Source: Xenopus tropicalis (lineage: Eukaryota > Chordata > Amphibia > Anura > Pipidae). Taken from it: a DNA stretch of 64,000 nucleotides. Every line of letters begins with the position of its first letter. Positions within the stretch are counted from its first letter, which is position 1. The stretch lies in NCBI RefSeq assembly GCF_000004195.4, contig NC_030679.2, positions 147,508,243-147,572,242 on the forward strand. The letters run 5' to 3'. Below are positions 13,301 through 24,800 of this stretch, one piece after another. The notes under the pieces were generated by a model. The model was not told the origin of the DNA and did not search any database. It saw only the letters and a program-made list of their open reading frames with translations. The position numbers and the translations under genes were made by a program.

Positions 13301-13645
13301 GATGGCTTCATTATGGACCAAGAAGCTCCTCAATATACAGCCACAGTGTAAATTAAATGACGAGTCTGCCTCCTTTGCCCCTCTCTCCCACAGGTTCACT
13401 TTAACGAGGCCAGAAGCGTCTACATCAAGCTCGATCTCCTGTTAGATGGTTCTCTGATCTTCCGTTGCCTGCAGGAATACTCCACCACTGCCGCCAGCAT
13501 CCATGACCCAAAGTTGAAAAGTTGTGCTGTCTCTGGCCTCATCGCCTTACGCCCCAACTCATCCCTCCGTCTCCGCACCATTCCAGACGCGAGTCTTAGA
13601 GTTGACCGATTCCTGACCTACTTTGGACTCTTCCAGGTTCACTGA
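1381..13645 (+). CDS. tnfsf12: TNF ligand superfamily member 12 (TWEAK), 7 coding exons
   Basis: Exons: 1381-1548, 6567-6608, 8945-9023, 9127-9177, 10651-10692, 10781-10905, 13394-13645. All introns are GT-AG, phases join without error, and the total is 252 residues (human TWEAK is 249). The product is a type II membrane TNF ligand; family knowledge says it binds Fn14 (TNFRSF12A) and signals via TRAF/NF-kB. A basic N-terminus (RWRKKGAGKR) precedes a transmembrane helix at about residues 13-38. The stalk carries two furin-type sites, RPKR at 92-95 and RNKR at 100-103, followed by SAAHYE, which matches the start of the TWEAK TNF-homology domain. Exon 6 gives LYYLYCQ and exon 7 gives VHFNEA and ends FLTYFGLFQVH, all hallmark TWEAK strands. 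The start at 1381 fits the family N-terminus; an in-frame upstream extension is not supported. tnfsf13 follows on the same strand, as in other vertebrates. Confidence 0.93.
1590..2265. repeat. 51-55 bp minisatellite, tnfsf12 intron 1
   Basis: About 12 tandem units share GTTAGTTGGCCAATCATGGA and AGATCCAGAACAGCAGCC, with unit length drifting between 51 and 55 bp. It begins some 40 bp downstream of the exon 1 splice donor. Confidence 0.9.
2695..3665. repeat. 59-bp minisatellite, tnfsf12 intron 1
   Basis: About 16 head-to-tail units contain ATCACTAACGAGCATTGAGG and CCAAAGACCCATCATGAGAA. Early units read AACAATGATTATC and later ones AACAGTGATCATC, so a variant has spread along the array. Degenerate edge units continue to about 3830. 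Positions 2266-2694, between this array and the previous one, look unique and show nothing recognisable. Confidence 0.93.
3850..4110. mobile_element. Frog interspersed repeat, TTAAAGG-type (copy 1)
   Basis: It contains GGTTGCTAGGGTCCCAATC, GAATAGAAAGATACGTAATA and ends TATATCCCCTTTAA. The same blocks recur at 16.1, 43.2, 58.1 and 59.3 kb in this window, which shows a dispersed family. The ends resemble the TTAAAGGRR terminal repeats I recall for Xenopus T2/Kolobok-like MITEs; that family name is recall, not a search result. Confidence 0.55.
4575..6400. repeat. 33-bp minisatellite, about 55 copies
   Basis: The unit is GTTAGTGTGAGGGTATGTTG plus GTGTTAGAGCGCT (33 bp). T/C variants at two positions (TGTTGGTG versus TGTCGGCG) are intermixed. 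Since 33 is divisible by three, the reverse strand stays open for 617 codons as an 11-residue repeat (YPHTNSALTPT). This is a repeat artefact in tnfsf12 intron 1, not a gene. The unique stretch 4111-4574 before it has no recognisable exon. Confidence 0.96.
6690..8890. repeat. AT-rich 30-38 bp minisatellite with a 226-bp higher-order unit
   Basis: The unit is CTGTATATCAGAAGCATTGT followed by a TATATA run of variable length; there are about 60 units. Near the right end a longer block with GACCCCTACACCTCCCTGTG and GCCGGGCACAGCATTGTG recurs at about 8215, 8441 and 8667 (period 226). That block also occurs once at the left edge (6651), directly after tnfsf12 exon 2. Reading frames of up to 678 codons here are artefacts. 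Confidence 0.95.
9178..10510. repeat. Pyrimidine-rich 21-23 bp then about 34-bp minisatellite, tnfsf12 intron 4
   Basis: The first half repeats CCCCTCCCTATTGCCCCATA (21-23 bp). From about 9715 the unit lengthens to about 34 bp with CCCTATAACTCCTCCTATTG. The array starts within about ten bases of the exon 4 splice donor and fills nearly all of the intron. Confidence 0.94.
11210..12275. repeat. Minisatellite inside the hAT MITE
   Basis: Subunits of about 30 bp (CCCCCAATTGCCCCCATAAA, ACAGTACCC) are arranged in longer blocks marked by CCTCATACACAGT. That marker is mostly 131-148 bp apart, with one 60-bp spacing. The 430-codon reverse frame is purely this repeat. Confidence 0.92.
12324..12457. 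repeat. Long palindrome (hairpin) with central TGACGTCA
   Basis: The left arm begins CGGCTCCTTCTCTCTTATGC and the right arm ends with its complement, finishing GAAGGAGCCG. Arms of about 50 bp flank a roughly 30-bp centre that contains a perfect CRE-like TGACGTCA at 12390-12397. It is part of the hAT MITE interior. Confidence 0.88.
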
Positions 13646-14546
13646 TGCAACGTTCTATGATGCACCTCCCGAGGAAGATGGTTTGGAGATGGTTTTAGGA
13701 AACCCATTCCATTTTGGACATTTTAGAACCAGGAGGAATCTCGCTACTGGGGGCCAGAGGTGGTTTATTTCCAAGGAGATTTATCTGGATTAAAGTAAGG
13801 TCCTGGAGTGATAGATCCATACACATATTTGTCACAAATCTGGATTTTAAAATGTTTGATTAATGGGTGCAGGAATGCCTGGAACCCCATACCCAGAGAG
13901 AGAGATTGAGACTGCGGATATTATGTCTTCTGGCAACTGAAAGATAAGGACCAGAATGTACTGCCAATCATGAGCAATCCAAGGACTCCGAGTACTGTTC
14001 AATTTCAACGTTCTCTAAATTCCGAATCTGGGAACAAACAAGGAGATTTATAAGGTGGAAAATGTGGACTAAAGGGTAGATGAGGACTACCTGGAGCGGA
14101 ATGTGATGGAAATCTTAAAAAAAACAAAACAAAACTATTGCTCTCACAGCCAGACAGGGTCAAGGATAGCAACATCTAGAATACATGGCTCATCTAGAAC
14201 ACATTACTGCTTTACAAAGTTGTTTATCAAACAACCAGACTGCACTGAAGATCTAGAACAGATTCTAGACTGACTTCCAAAAAAGAAAAAAGGGCAGGAT
14301 AAGGATTTCAACAATGAAAAGGGAGACTACTACTATGCTCATCATGTACATTGAACCTCAGACAGATCCAACAGAGGCCTAAACACAGTGGTGTTCTAGA
14401 ACCACATAAATGTCAAGATTTTGGGTTGTTTGAATGCATTTTAAAGCACTGGGTGGAACCCCTATCCAGTGGAGGTGTCAAGGTATCCATACGCCCCAAC
14501 AGGTTCATCTGTGCTGTACCATAGCTTTATAAACAAACCTATTAAA
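13646..14546 (+). other. tnfsf12: tnfsf12 3' untranslated region, putative
   Basis: This is unique sequence after the TGA stop. The first good poly(A) signal candidate is ATTAAA at 14541-14546. The transcript end is inferred only. Confidence 0.5.
14541..14546 (+). terminator. Candidate poly(A) signal ATTAAA, tnfsf12
   Basis: A common variant hexamer about 0.9 kb after the tnfsf12 stop codon. Confidence 0.4.
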
Positions 14547-14984
14547 CGTTTCTAAAATGAAACCAAGGACTAAGGATGAAGGTCCTGCCTGTGTGTTAAA
14601 TCAACAGACTGAACGGCAGAGATAGTGAGGGGCAGTGGCTATATATGATGTGCACATTTACTCATTTATCTACATTAAAGACATAATCAGGTACAGCTGT
14701 GGCCCAATTGAAAGCAGTTACATCTTGACTTTCTGTCTTCCATTGGCAAGTATTGAGGGTGACCATCTGGGGTAGAAGCCAACAGTGTTATTAGAGTGCT
14801 CACTTACAGCAGAAGGGTTAACAGAGACAAATGTAATAGAAAAGCATCAAGATACATGTCATAGGCACCTTCATTCCTACCAACAACTGCTGGGGGATTA
14901 CTAGTTGAAGGCATCTGGTTTAGAACTTGGTCTATGGTTTTGTTGGGTTTTCTAGCTCAATGTGTCTGTTCTGTTCTTAGGGTC

Positions 14985-15525
14985 ACATACAGAGACCCAA
15001 ACTCTCTGGAGCATCTACGATCTCTGAACTCTCCCCTATATTGTCCTCAGGTCAGACCATCTACTTGGCAAAACTCAGATTCCAGTACACCCACTAGAGC
15101 CAACAAGGGTGCCAAATGAGACCCAGAGACCCAAACTCTCTGGAGGATCTATGATCTCTGAACTCCCCTATATTGTCCTCAAGTCAGACCATCTACTTGG
15201 CAAAACTCAGATTCCCGTATACCCGCTAGAACCAACAAGGGTGCCAAATGAGACCCAGAGACCCACACTCTCTGGAGGATCTATGATCTCTGAACTCCCC
15301 CTATATTGTCCTCAAGTCAGACCATCTAATTGGCTCAGACTCAGATTCCAGCACACTCACTAGAGCCAACAAGGGTGCCAAATGAGACCCAGAGACCCAC
15401 ACTCTCTGGAGGATCTATGATCTCTGAACTCCCCCTATATTGTCCTCAAGTCAGACCATCTACTTGGCTCAGACTCAGATTCCAGTACACCCACTAGAGC
15501 CAACAAGGGTGCCAAATGGGTTGGG
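14985..15525. repeat. 132-133 bp tandem repeat, 4 copies
   Basis: Units share GAGACCCAAACTCTCTGGAG, CTATATTGTCCTCAAGTCAG and CCAACAAGGGTGCCAAATG; starts are near 14992, 15125, 15258 and 15391. Intergenic. Flanking 14547-14984 and 15526-16147 look unique, with no gene seen. Confidence 0.9.
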
Positions 15526-16147
15526 GAGGAGAGCAGCAGAGGTGCAGAATAATTATGCTTTTGTTGAGTAACAGTAAGTGGCCAAGGTATGTGGAAATCA
15601 ACGATGGTCTGTAGTTATAACTAGATTATAGGGAACTAGAACTTGAGGCGAAGGATAGTGGAATATGGGCTGAATCAGAATATCTGGAGATACTCTATTG
15701 CTCTGGTTGGCCCCAGTAACTGGCTACAAGTTGGTCTAGCCTTTAGTACATTCTAATGTTCTGACTAGTTCCAAGTTGGTCTATCCCAGAGAACATTCCA
15801 ATATCTCACTGACCACATCCTGGTCTGCCCTGCAGATGAAGTAGATCCAGATATGTACAGCACTTGAGTATCATAGAGCCAATGCCACATTAAATTCTAA
15901 TCAGAGAGAGACAGAGTGTATCAATGTAATCTCAAGCAAATGTGACTGCAAGGCAACTCTGGAAAGAGAGAAGATGATTGGGTCAAGACACTTTGACTGT
16001 ATTATGGTGAAAAAGTAACCTTCTCATATGCCTCTGCCAACAATGCCAAATTGCTGACCACTTGTGCCTATAATAACGCCCTATACCAGCCTCTCTCTCA
16101 TAAGCTCCACCCCTTCTGAGGCCCGTGGGAGGTAAGACTTTATACAG

Positions 16148-16470
16148 GTAAAGGGGTGGTTCACTTTGAGGATATCTTTTAGTATGTTAAAGAATAGCCC
16201 ATTCTTAGTAACAGTTCGACTGGTCTTCCTCTTCTCTTTCCATCTTTTTAAATGGGGGGTCGCTGACCCCGGCAGCCAAAAAGCTATATGAGTCTACAAT
16301 TATATTGTTATCTTTCTATTCAGTCCCTCTCCTGTTCATTTTCCTGTCTCTCTTTCAAACCACTGCCTGGTTACTAGGGTAAATTGGACTCTAGCAACCA
16401 GATAACTGCCGAAATTCCAAACTGGAGAGCTTCTAAACAGCTAAATCATTAAAAAAAACCTCAATTAGTT
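16148..16470. mobile_element. Frog interspersed repeat, TTAAAGG-type (copy 2)
   Basis: It shares with the copies at 43.2 and 59.6 kb the blocks TTTTAGTATGTTAAAGAATA, GGGGTCGCTGACCCCGGCAG and CTGGTTACTAGGGTAAATTG. Non-coding. Confidence 0.55.
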
Positions 16471-17173
16471 GTTGAACTACAGCCACCGCCATTCGCTGGT
16501 AGGTGCAGATGAGAGGTCGGAATGCCTGGACTTACAGCCAATATCTACTTATTGATTATATCACTGCAAACCCTGCCACTATACGGGAGTGTGTTGCAAC
16601 TGTCTCTTTTCAAAAGTGACTGCTATCTGCTGTGTGTGGAGTCCGGGATACTGTCCGTTTCCCATATCCTGACCTTGTTTTGTATGGGGGTCCGGCCATT
16701 TATAGGGGGCCAGATATATTAATATATGCATTTATAACTGCCACTTATAATAAAGATATATTTTATAAAGAGCTCGGAGTAATGTTTCTTGGTGGGGGGG
16801 GGGGGTTAATATACAACAAATAATATATATAATTGTAAATCAGTTTGGGAATATATGATTGGTAGTGATGTGCTTATCCCAAGAGCTGACATTTCATTTA
16901 GAGTCTGGCTGTGGCATGCTGGGAGATGTGAAGATGCCCACTGCCTGGGAATTTGAGTGGTCCTACATTAACCCCCAGGTTCAGCACTTTCCTTTACAGT
17001 CCTAGGATCCAAGCCCTGGGGTCTCAGGTTCGATTCCAGCCGGGGGCGCTCTCTTGCACTACGTCTGTAAATTCTCCCCGCCTCCGGCAGCTTCATTGGC
17101 TCCTAATAAAAGTGACCAGGAGAATAATGATATTGGCACGGCTTGCCAACGCCGGATTTCCCCAGAAGCGCTC

Positions 17174-17205
17174 ATTTGCATGGCATGATCTTTCCTGGTG
17201 ACTCA
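17174..17205 (+). promoter_or_regulatory. Octamer and AP-1 site pair upstream of tnfsf13
   Basis: A perfect octamer ATTTGCAT (17174-17181) is followed 17 bp later by a perfect AP-1 site TGACTCA (17199-17205), with an ETS-like TTTCCTGG between them. They sit about 130 bp before the candidate first exon of tnfsf13, an immune-cell ligand. The sites are seen; their use is inferred. Confidence 0.4.
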
Positions 17206-17280
17206 TTTAACCCTTTGTTAGGGAATACACCCACAGTTTGGGATAAAAAAAAGGAAGGCAGATGCTCGGGTAAAAGCTGG

Positions 17281-17332
17281 TGAGACTGTTGTTGTGATCT
17301 CCCTAAGGAGAAGGTACAGAAATTATAGTAAG
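17281..17332 (+). other. Candidate non-coding first exon of tnfsf13
   Basis: It ends in a perfect donor, AAG|GTAAGT at 17332/17333. A matching acceptor, a pyrimidine tract ending TTTAAG, lies at 18834. It would splice to an exon starting at 18835 that carries the ATG at 18879. The 5' limit is unknown. Confidence 0.4.
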
Positions 17333-18310
17333 GTAAGTTCTCTACTGCTTGGCTCCCTCTCTCCCCTACACCAACTCACCTGCCCCTCCATCAGCCCCTT
17401 CTCTCCCCTCACTAACCACTATCCTCCCCTTCTCCCCCTCCTCTGTGTTTTGGGACCTTTCACTCTCGTCTGTGTAACTTTCGTTTTCCTGTAGACACGA
17501 CTTTCTTTTCCTTCTTTCTCCCTTTACTCTTCTGCTCCTACTGGATTCGACGGTTCTCCCTCCGGCTACCAACCCTCTTCAGCCTTGAGGTTCATCAACT
17601 GCCAAATGACGGTATGTCGGATTTGTTCTCTCTTCTCCAGTTCCATAAAACCCCATATTGATCTTTGATAACGTCATTCCTACATTCCTTCATGCTTTAC
17701 CAGGCCTCAGAATCCCAAAATTCCCTTGCGGAGAAAAGTTATATATAGATTATAGACATTGTGTAACTAGTGTTAGATATCTTTAGGATTTATGTGAGCT
17801 GGGGCCCTCAACAAACCAAAGTCAAACAGGTTTGGGTTACAAATTAATGGTGCAGGTGCCAAAACTGCCACCTTGAGCCCTTGCACATTATCTTTTGGCG
17901 AGCCCTACTCATTGGCAGGCTCCTCCCACTCAGTGATGCCACTGTTGGGGAAAGGGTTCAGTTCGAAGTAAGACATTGTGGGTCCTAGTTCTTGTGACCC
18001 ACACATCCCTAGCTTGATGCCACCATGAAGGCATACCTCAGGAACAGGAGAGCGCTTTCATATGACCATGGGCTGCCATATTTCTTGGCAATACTAGAAT
18101 TATATCAGCACAATAACTTCACAATCTCTATGTCCTGTTAGAGACGCTCATAATGTACTGCCTAAGGCAGTGCTCCCCAACCAGTGGTTTAGGGGCAACA
18201 TGTTGCTCACCAACCCCTTTGATGCTGCTTGAAGTGGCCTCAAAGTAGGTGCCTGTTTTTACATTCTTGGCTTGGAGGCAAGTTTTGGATGATACATTTT
18301 CACTCTAAGC

Positions 18311-18467
18311 CAGGGGTGGCCAATACGTCGAGTTGATCCTCCATGGATTTCTGGTGGACCGCGATCAAGCTGGGGATGCGGAAGTGCTCCGTGAATGCGT
18401 ACACATGCACAACGCACTTTTGCGTCGATCCGGTCGATCGCGACTGGACCAAGTCTGGCCACCCCTG
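18311..18467. mobile_element. hAT-type MITE, family A, 157 bp
   Basis: Termini are CAGGGGTGGCCAA and GGCCACCCCTG, with a perfect 8-bp target duplication CTCTAAGC (18303-18310 and 18468-18475). Related copies are at 28.1 and 28.6 kb. Confidence 0.85.
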
Positions 18468-18878
18468 CTCTAAGCACAGCCCCCTGCAGGCTAGCAGCCC
18501 ACATGGGACAACCAGATACCCAATAATTGGCATCCCCAAAGAACTTTTTTCATGCTTGTGAGGCTCAACAACACTTTACATCTGAGTTTGACTCACAAGT
18601 AAAAAAGGTTGGGATCCCTGGGAAACAAGATGGCAGCTTACCTTATGGGGTGCAGGACCATAAAGCAGCCCTATAAAGGTACTGCTCCTGCAGTAGAACT
18701 GGGCTCAGTCCCAGGCACCACTGTTTCTCAGCCTATATTCCTCACACACTCGCTGTGCCTTTATTCCTTCCTGTCATTGGGACGTGTTGCAATAAGCCCT
18801 TCATTCTGTCACGCCCTCCCTCTCTTCCTTTAAGCCACTGTCCCCAATTAAGGAGAAAAAGCAGAAGCCGGAGTCGTG

Positions 18879-21800
18879 ATGTCCCACATGGTGATCTGCG
18901 GATCTGTTAGCCTGGCACGGGGACTCTGGGGGGGTACAGGAGCCTGGCTGGGGGTCCTCATTTGCCTCATTGCTCTCATGTGCCAGTCAATCCACATCGG
19001 CAACCTGCAGGTGGAGCTCTCCCTAATGAGAAAGAGTCAAGAGGAACCGAGGCCAGAGGTGAGTGGCTGACCTTGCACCTTGATTACTCCTCTACCTTTA
19101 TTGGAGAAAACTTTAGATCCCCCCGTGTATGAATCAGGAGGGGACACCATGTCCTCCCTTATTAATTAAATGAAAAATATTCTAAAGCCTAAGATGCAAA
19201 AAATTGACACGAATGTCCATGTTTTCTTGTCCACTATGCTGCATTTTTTCCCCCAAAACTCTAGTGTTAAGGTTGCCATACACGTTAAGATCCACTCGCT
19301 TGGCGAGGTCACCAAGTGAGCGGATGTTCTCCCGATATCCCCTCCTACGCGTGGGCGATATCGGGAAAATGTAGGCTAATTCGATCGTTTGGACCTGGGG
19401 CCAAACAACTGAATTATAAAGGGAGCAATGGGAGCAGTCGGTTCGGGGACCGCATCAACAAGCCGATGCGGTCCCCGATCCGACTAAATCTTTTAACCTG
19501 CCTGATCGATATCTGGCCAATTTCAGGCCTGAGGGACCAATATCAGCAGCTACAATCGGCCCGTGTATGGGGACCTTAATAGCAGACACCTGTTGCAAAA
19601 TGGCCACATCAACAGTCCTTGCCAAATGGCATCTATAATAGCAATCAGATCACCAGATAGACAGTGGTTGGGCAGGCCACTGTCCCCACACACAGGCCAC
19701 CAATTCAGCAGCCAGTCCAGGCACGTATGGCCAGATGTTTATCTGGCAGCTGTTAAACTGAACTCCCAGCATGCCCTAATAGCAGAAGGATGTTTGTGGA
19801 TGGTACTAGTTGTAGTGCAGCCAACAACAAGCTTGCACCACTAAGAAGGTCCATGTGGAATATATAGTTTAAGAGTTGATACAGTGAGGATTAATAGGAT
19901 GGGACATCCACTCACGACCATATGATCCTTTACTACAGTGGTTCCTCATGTTGTGGTGACCCCCCAACCATAAAACGATTCCAAAACCGTCGGAAATATG
20001 TATTTTCCCATGGTCTTAGGTGACCCCTGTGAAAGGGTCGTTCGACCCCTCAAAGGGGTCCCGACCCACAGGTTGAGAACCGCTGCTTTACTATATCATG
20101 TGAGGCCACTGTGTAGCAATGGAAGAGTTATATTATACAGGGCCCTAATCTTGTGGAATCAGATGACGGTGTGCAAAACATGCAATAAATGCCTGGCTGA
20201 ACAGTACAGTCGCACAAGAGCTGAGTCACACACCGCACCTTCCCGCTGGGTCTCTTTATCAGACTCATTAGGCGCTCACCATCCTCATGGTTATGTGTTA
20301 AAGAAACAGTCCCATGTGATAAACAGGCACTCAACTGTAATGAGATGGTTAATGGAGTTTGGGTATTACTGGGCTGAGCCTTCACACATCTCATCATTCC
20401 CATAGGTGAAGAAGCACCACAATACAAAAGAAGAAGGCCTGGCAATCTGTCTCAGACAGAAAAGAGACCTCACGGGAGCCAGAAGGCCAAGACATCACGG
20501 TGAGGTGAAGCAGAAGGGGTTGGTGAGAATTGGGTGGGAGATACTACTTTAGAGATCATTCTAGCTTACAGCACCCTTTCTTTTCTCTTGTAACGCAGGA
20601 CTAGTCATAATTTGGTGGGGTAGAGTCACTACTCCCAACAGGCATGTGATTCATGGTGGGGCTGTATTATTATTCCCACTAGAGTACATGCTCTTGGTGG
20701 GGCTGTATTATTATTCCCACTAGAGTACATGCTCTTGGTGGGGCTGTATTATTATTCCCACTAGAGTACATGCTCTTGGTGGGGCTGTATTATTATTCCC
20801 ACTAGAGTACACGCTCTTGGTGGGGCAATATTAAATTTCTTTCCATCATTCTCATGAGATGGTTATGACTCCCACCAGGGGGAGAATATTGACAGGGCTG
20901 TGAATTTATATTCACCGGGTGAATATTGTTGGTGGGGCTGGAATATTACAGTACCAGGCATATCCTCTTCGTGGCATTGCAACATGACTTCCACCAGACA
21001 AATGTTCTTGGGGGGACTGCAACAATACTTTCACATACCCTCTTGGCAGGACAGTAACATTACTTCCACCAACAGTACCCTCTTGGCAGGACAGTAACAT
21101 TACTTCCACCAGGTGTATCTTCTTGGTGGGAATGCAACCAAAGCGCAGGACTGGGCAAAATAATGTTTTAGTGCTCCAGAAGGTACAGTCTGAGTTTTTT
21201 CTTAAAGAGAGTGGGTGAGTTTTCCCTATGGAGGGATTCAGAGATGGAGTTCCAGAGGGAAGGTAGCGAGATAGAAAGGGTTAAGCCGAGAGCGCGCAGT
21301 GGGTGTGGATGGTGTAAAGAGACGGAGGCTCTGAGAGGAGCGGAGGAGATGACCAGGAACGTGCAGGGAGACCAGTGAGGGAATGTAGTGAGGAGCAGGG
21401 AGACCAGTGAGGGAATGTAGTGAGGAGCAGGGAGACCAGTGAGGGAATGTAGTGAGGAGCAGGGAGACCAGTGAGGGAATGTAGTGAGGAGCAGGGAGAC
21501 CAGTGAGGGAATGTAGTGAGGAGCAGGGAGACCAGTGTGGGAATGTAGTGAGGAGCAGGGAGACCAGTGAAGAAATGTAGTGAGGAGCAGGGAGACCAGT
21601 GAGGGAATGTAGTGAGGAGCAGGGAGACCAGTGAGGGAATGTAGTGAGGAGCAGGGAGACCAGTGAGGGAATGTAGTGAGGAGCACAGAGACCAGTGAGG
21701 GAATGTAGTGAGGAGCAGGGAGACCAGTGAGGGAATGTAGTGAGGAGCAGGGAGACCAGTGAGGGAATGTAGTGAGGAGCAGGGAGACTAGTGAGGGAAT

Positions 21801-24800
21801 GTAGTGAGGAGCAGGGAGACCAGTGAGGGAATGTAGTGAGGAGCAGGGAGACCAGTGAAGAAATGTAGTGAGGAGCAGGGAGACCAGTAAGGGAATGTAG
21901 TGAGGAGCGGGGAGACCAGTGAGGGAATGTAGTGAGGAGCAGGGAGACCAGTGAGGCAATGTAGTGAGGAGCAGGGAGACCAGTGAAGAAATGTAGTGAG
22001 GAGCAGGGAGACCAGTGAGGGAATGTAGTGAGGAGCAGGGAGACCAGTGAAGAAATGTAGTGAGGAGCAGAGGAGGGAAGGGCTTTGAATGTCAGCAGAA
22101 GGATTCTGTAAGCTCCTTTGCTTAACAGGCAGCCATGCTAGTGAGCTTAATTGAGGCTGAGCAGGTTCCCTCTTAGGAGAGAGCAGGAGAATCCTGGCAG
22201 CAGAGTTTAAAATTGATTGCAGGGGAGAGAGGTGGGAGTCTGGGAGGCCGGTTAGTAGGAGATTGCAGTAATCTAAGCGGGAAAGGATAAGGCCATGTAT
22301 TAGTGTTTTAGCTGTTACTTGTGAAAGGGGCGTATCTTGGCAATATTGCGGAGGAAAAAAGGCAGGTTTTGGCAGTGTTATTAATATGGTTAGAGAAGGA
22401 GAGAGACTGGTCAAAGATAACCCCAAGGCAGCGTGCAGAATTTACAGGGTTGATGATCATGCCATCAATAGTAATGGTGAAAGTAGGAGAAGGGCCAGGT
22501 TTGGGCAGGAAGACCATGAGCTCTGTTTTTTTGGTGGGAATGCAACATTACTTCCGCTAGGTGTATCTTCTTGGTGGTATATTTACTTGGTAGTAGAGCA
22601 ATATTACTTTGATCAGGCTTACTGTCTTACTTGCCAAGACTGGAACATTACCCCCACTAGACGTATCTTCTTGGTAGGAGTGCAACATTACTTCCACCAG
22701 ATGTATACTCTAGGCAGGACTGCAACATTGCCCACCAAACACTTCTTCTTGGTGAAGCTGCAGTACTGGTCATGTGCACCGTGTGAAGTCAGTCCCTTGG
22801 ACCCATTTGGGTGGGTTTGTTTCCTCCCACTAGGCGGGGCTGTGACATAACATTACACACCAACTGACACTAAAATACTTCCTTCTGTGCTTCTAGGAAA
22901 CCGTTCATATGTTCACCTGGTGCCTGATCATTTCTTTACCAATGGTAAGAATTCCAATCCATACCTCACCCCTGTCCCTCTAGTGTGGTGCCCTTTGGGA
23001 GTTCTAGACTCTTCTCCTTTGACCTCTCTAAAGAACCAGCAGCAATTATCATTCTGGGTTCCATGCTGTCTTCTTCACTAAGCAATCAGGATAACTTGAT
23101 GTTGAATGGTGGGAAGGAACCAAGTGCTACAAGAGAAATTACTTTTGCAGCGTACCAGTGGTTAGGAAGGTCTCTTCTGGATGTGAGGGAATGCCAACGT
23201 CCTGGCAAACAGACTGGGCACAGTTATGCAAAGGTTCCTATTGTTCTATTCCGAGCATAGAATGAAGCAACAATTTGACATTTCAACATTTTTTCTCAAG
23301 TGTTTTGTTTTGACCAGATTGCTTAATTGTCTATTAATCCATTTCTGGGCAGGTTCTACCCACTCCGATACATCAACTCCAACGCCAGTTCCTCCCTTGT
23401 CCATTAATCCCAGAGACATAGGTGCGCTTACTTCAGGAAAATGGCAAATAGGGACGGAACCCTGCAGAACCTGAATTAGAACGCAGTGGGGCTTTTAATA
23501 ACATAGGTGCCAAATAGTAGGGATGCACCGAACCCAGGATTCAGTTCGGGATTCAGCCAAGATTCAGCCTTTATCGTCAGATTTGGCCGTATCCATGCAT
23601 CTGGCGTTCACCGAATCCACACCCTTACAATCATGTGACTTTTTGTCAAATAAAATATATTTTTCCTTAACCCTTCCTTATTCTAATTTGCACAAGCACA
23701 ATTCGGTTCAGTATTTACAGAGGATTTGGGGTTCGTCCGGATCCTAAAATAATGGAATCGGTGCATCCCTAGTGCTAAACGGCACCAGTGCTGTTGCCTG
23801 TAGCAACCAATCAGATAACAGGTAATTTCTGGCCACACAAAAACAGCCTTCTGGGGGTATAAGTATGGGCGACTATTAAAAAAATATATTGCAAGGTTAA
23901 TAGATTGCTTGTAATGCAGCGGTTCTCAACCTGGGGGTCGGGACCCCTTTACGACCCTTTCTCAGGGTGATGGTCTTAGGAACCGAGACACCGCTCCTCT
24001 ATGGTTGGGGGTCCCCACAACACGAGGAACTGTATTAAAGGGTCACGGCATTAGGGAGGTTGGGAACCCCTGTTCTAATGGGTCGCTGCACCAAGATAAT
24101 TTGGTGTAAATGAGTTTCTCCTGATAGAATCTACTGTCCCTTTCTTACGATTAACTTCCCCTTGTATCTTCCCCCCTCAAAAAAGTTCCCTAAACTTCCT
24201 GCGTTCTCTCCCCCGCCCTTTGTCTTTCAGACGCCCTGGATGCCACTCTCGTCTCCTGGAAAGTGTCTATGAAGGAAGGGCGAGCATTTCAGGTTCAAGG
24301 TGTTAATGTGACAGTGAGGAATTCTGGGATATATTCAGTATACAGCCAGGTATATCATTCCTATGTGTATCTCTCACTCTGTCCCTCTCTCTCTATAAGA
24401 TACACAGCTATCTCTCACTCTATCCCTCTCTCTCTATAAGATACACAGCTATCTCTCACTCTGTCCCTCTCTCTCTCTATAAGATACACAGCTATCTCTC
24501 ACTCTATCCCTCTCTCTATAAGATACACAGCTATCTCTCACTCTATCCCTCTCTCTATAAGATACACAGCTATCTCTCACTCTATCCCTCTCTCTCTATA
24601 AGATACACAGCTATCTCTCACTCTGTCCCTCTCTCTCTATAAGATACACAGCTATCTCTCACTCTGTCCCTCTCTCTCTCTATAAGATACACAGCTATCT
24701 CTCACTCTGTCCCTCTCTCTCTATAAGATACACAGCTATCTCTCACTCTGTCCCTCTCTCTCTATAAGATACACAGCTATCTCTCACTCTGTCCCTCTCT

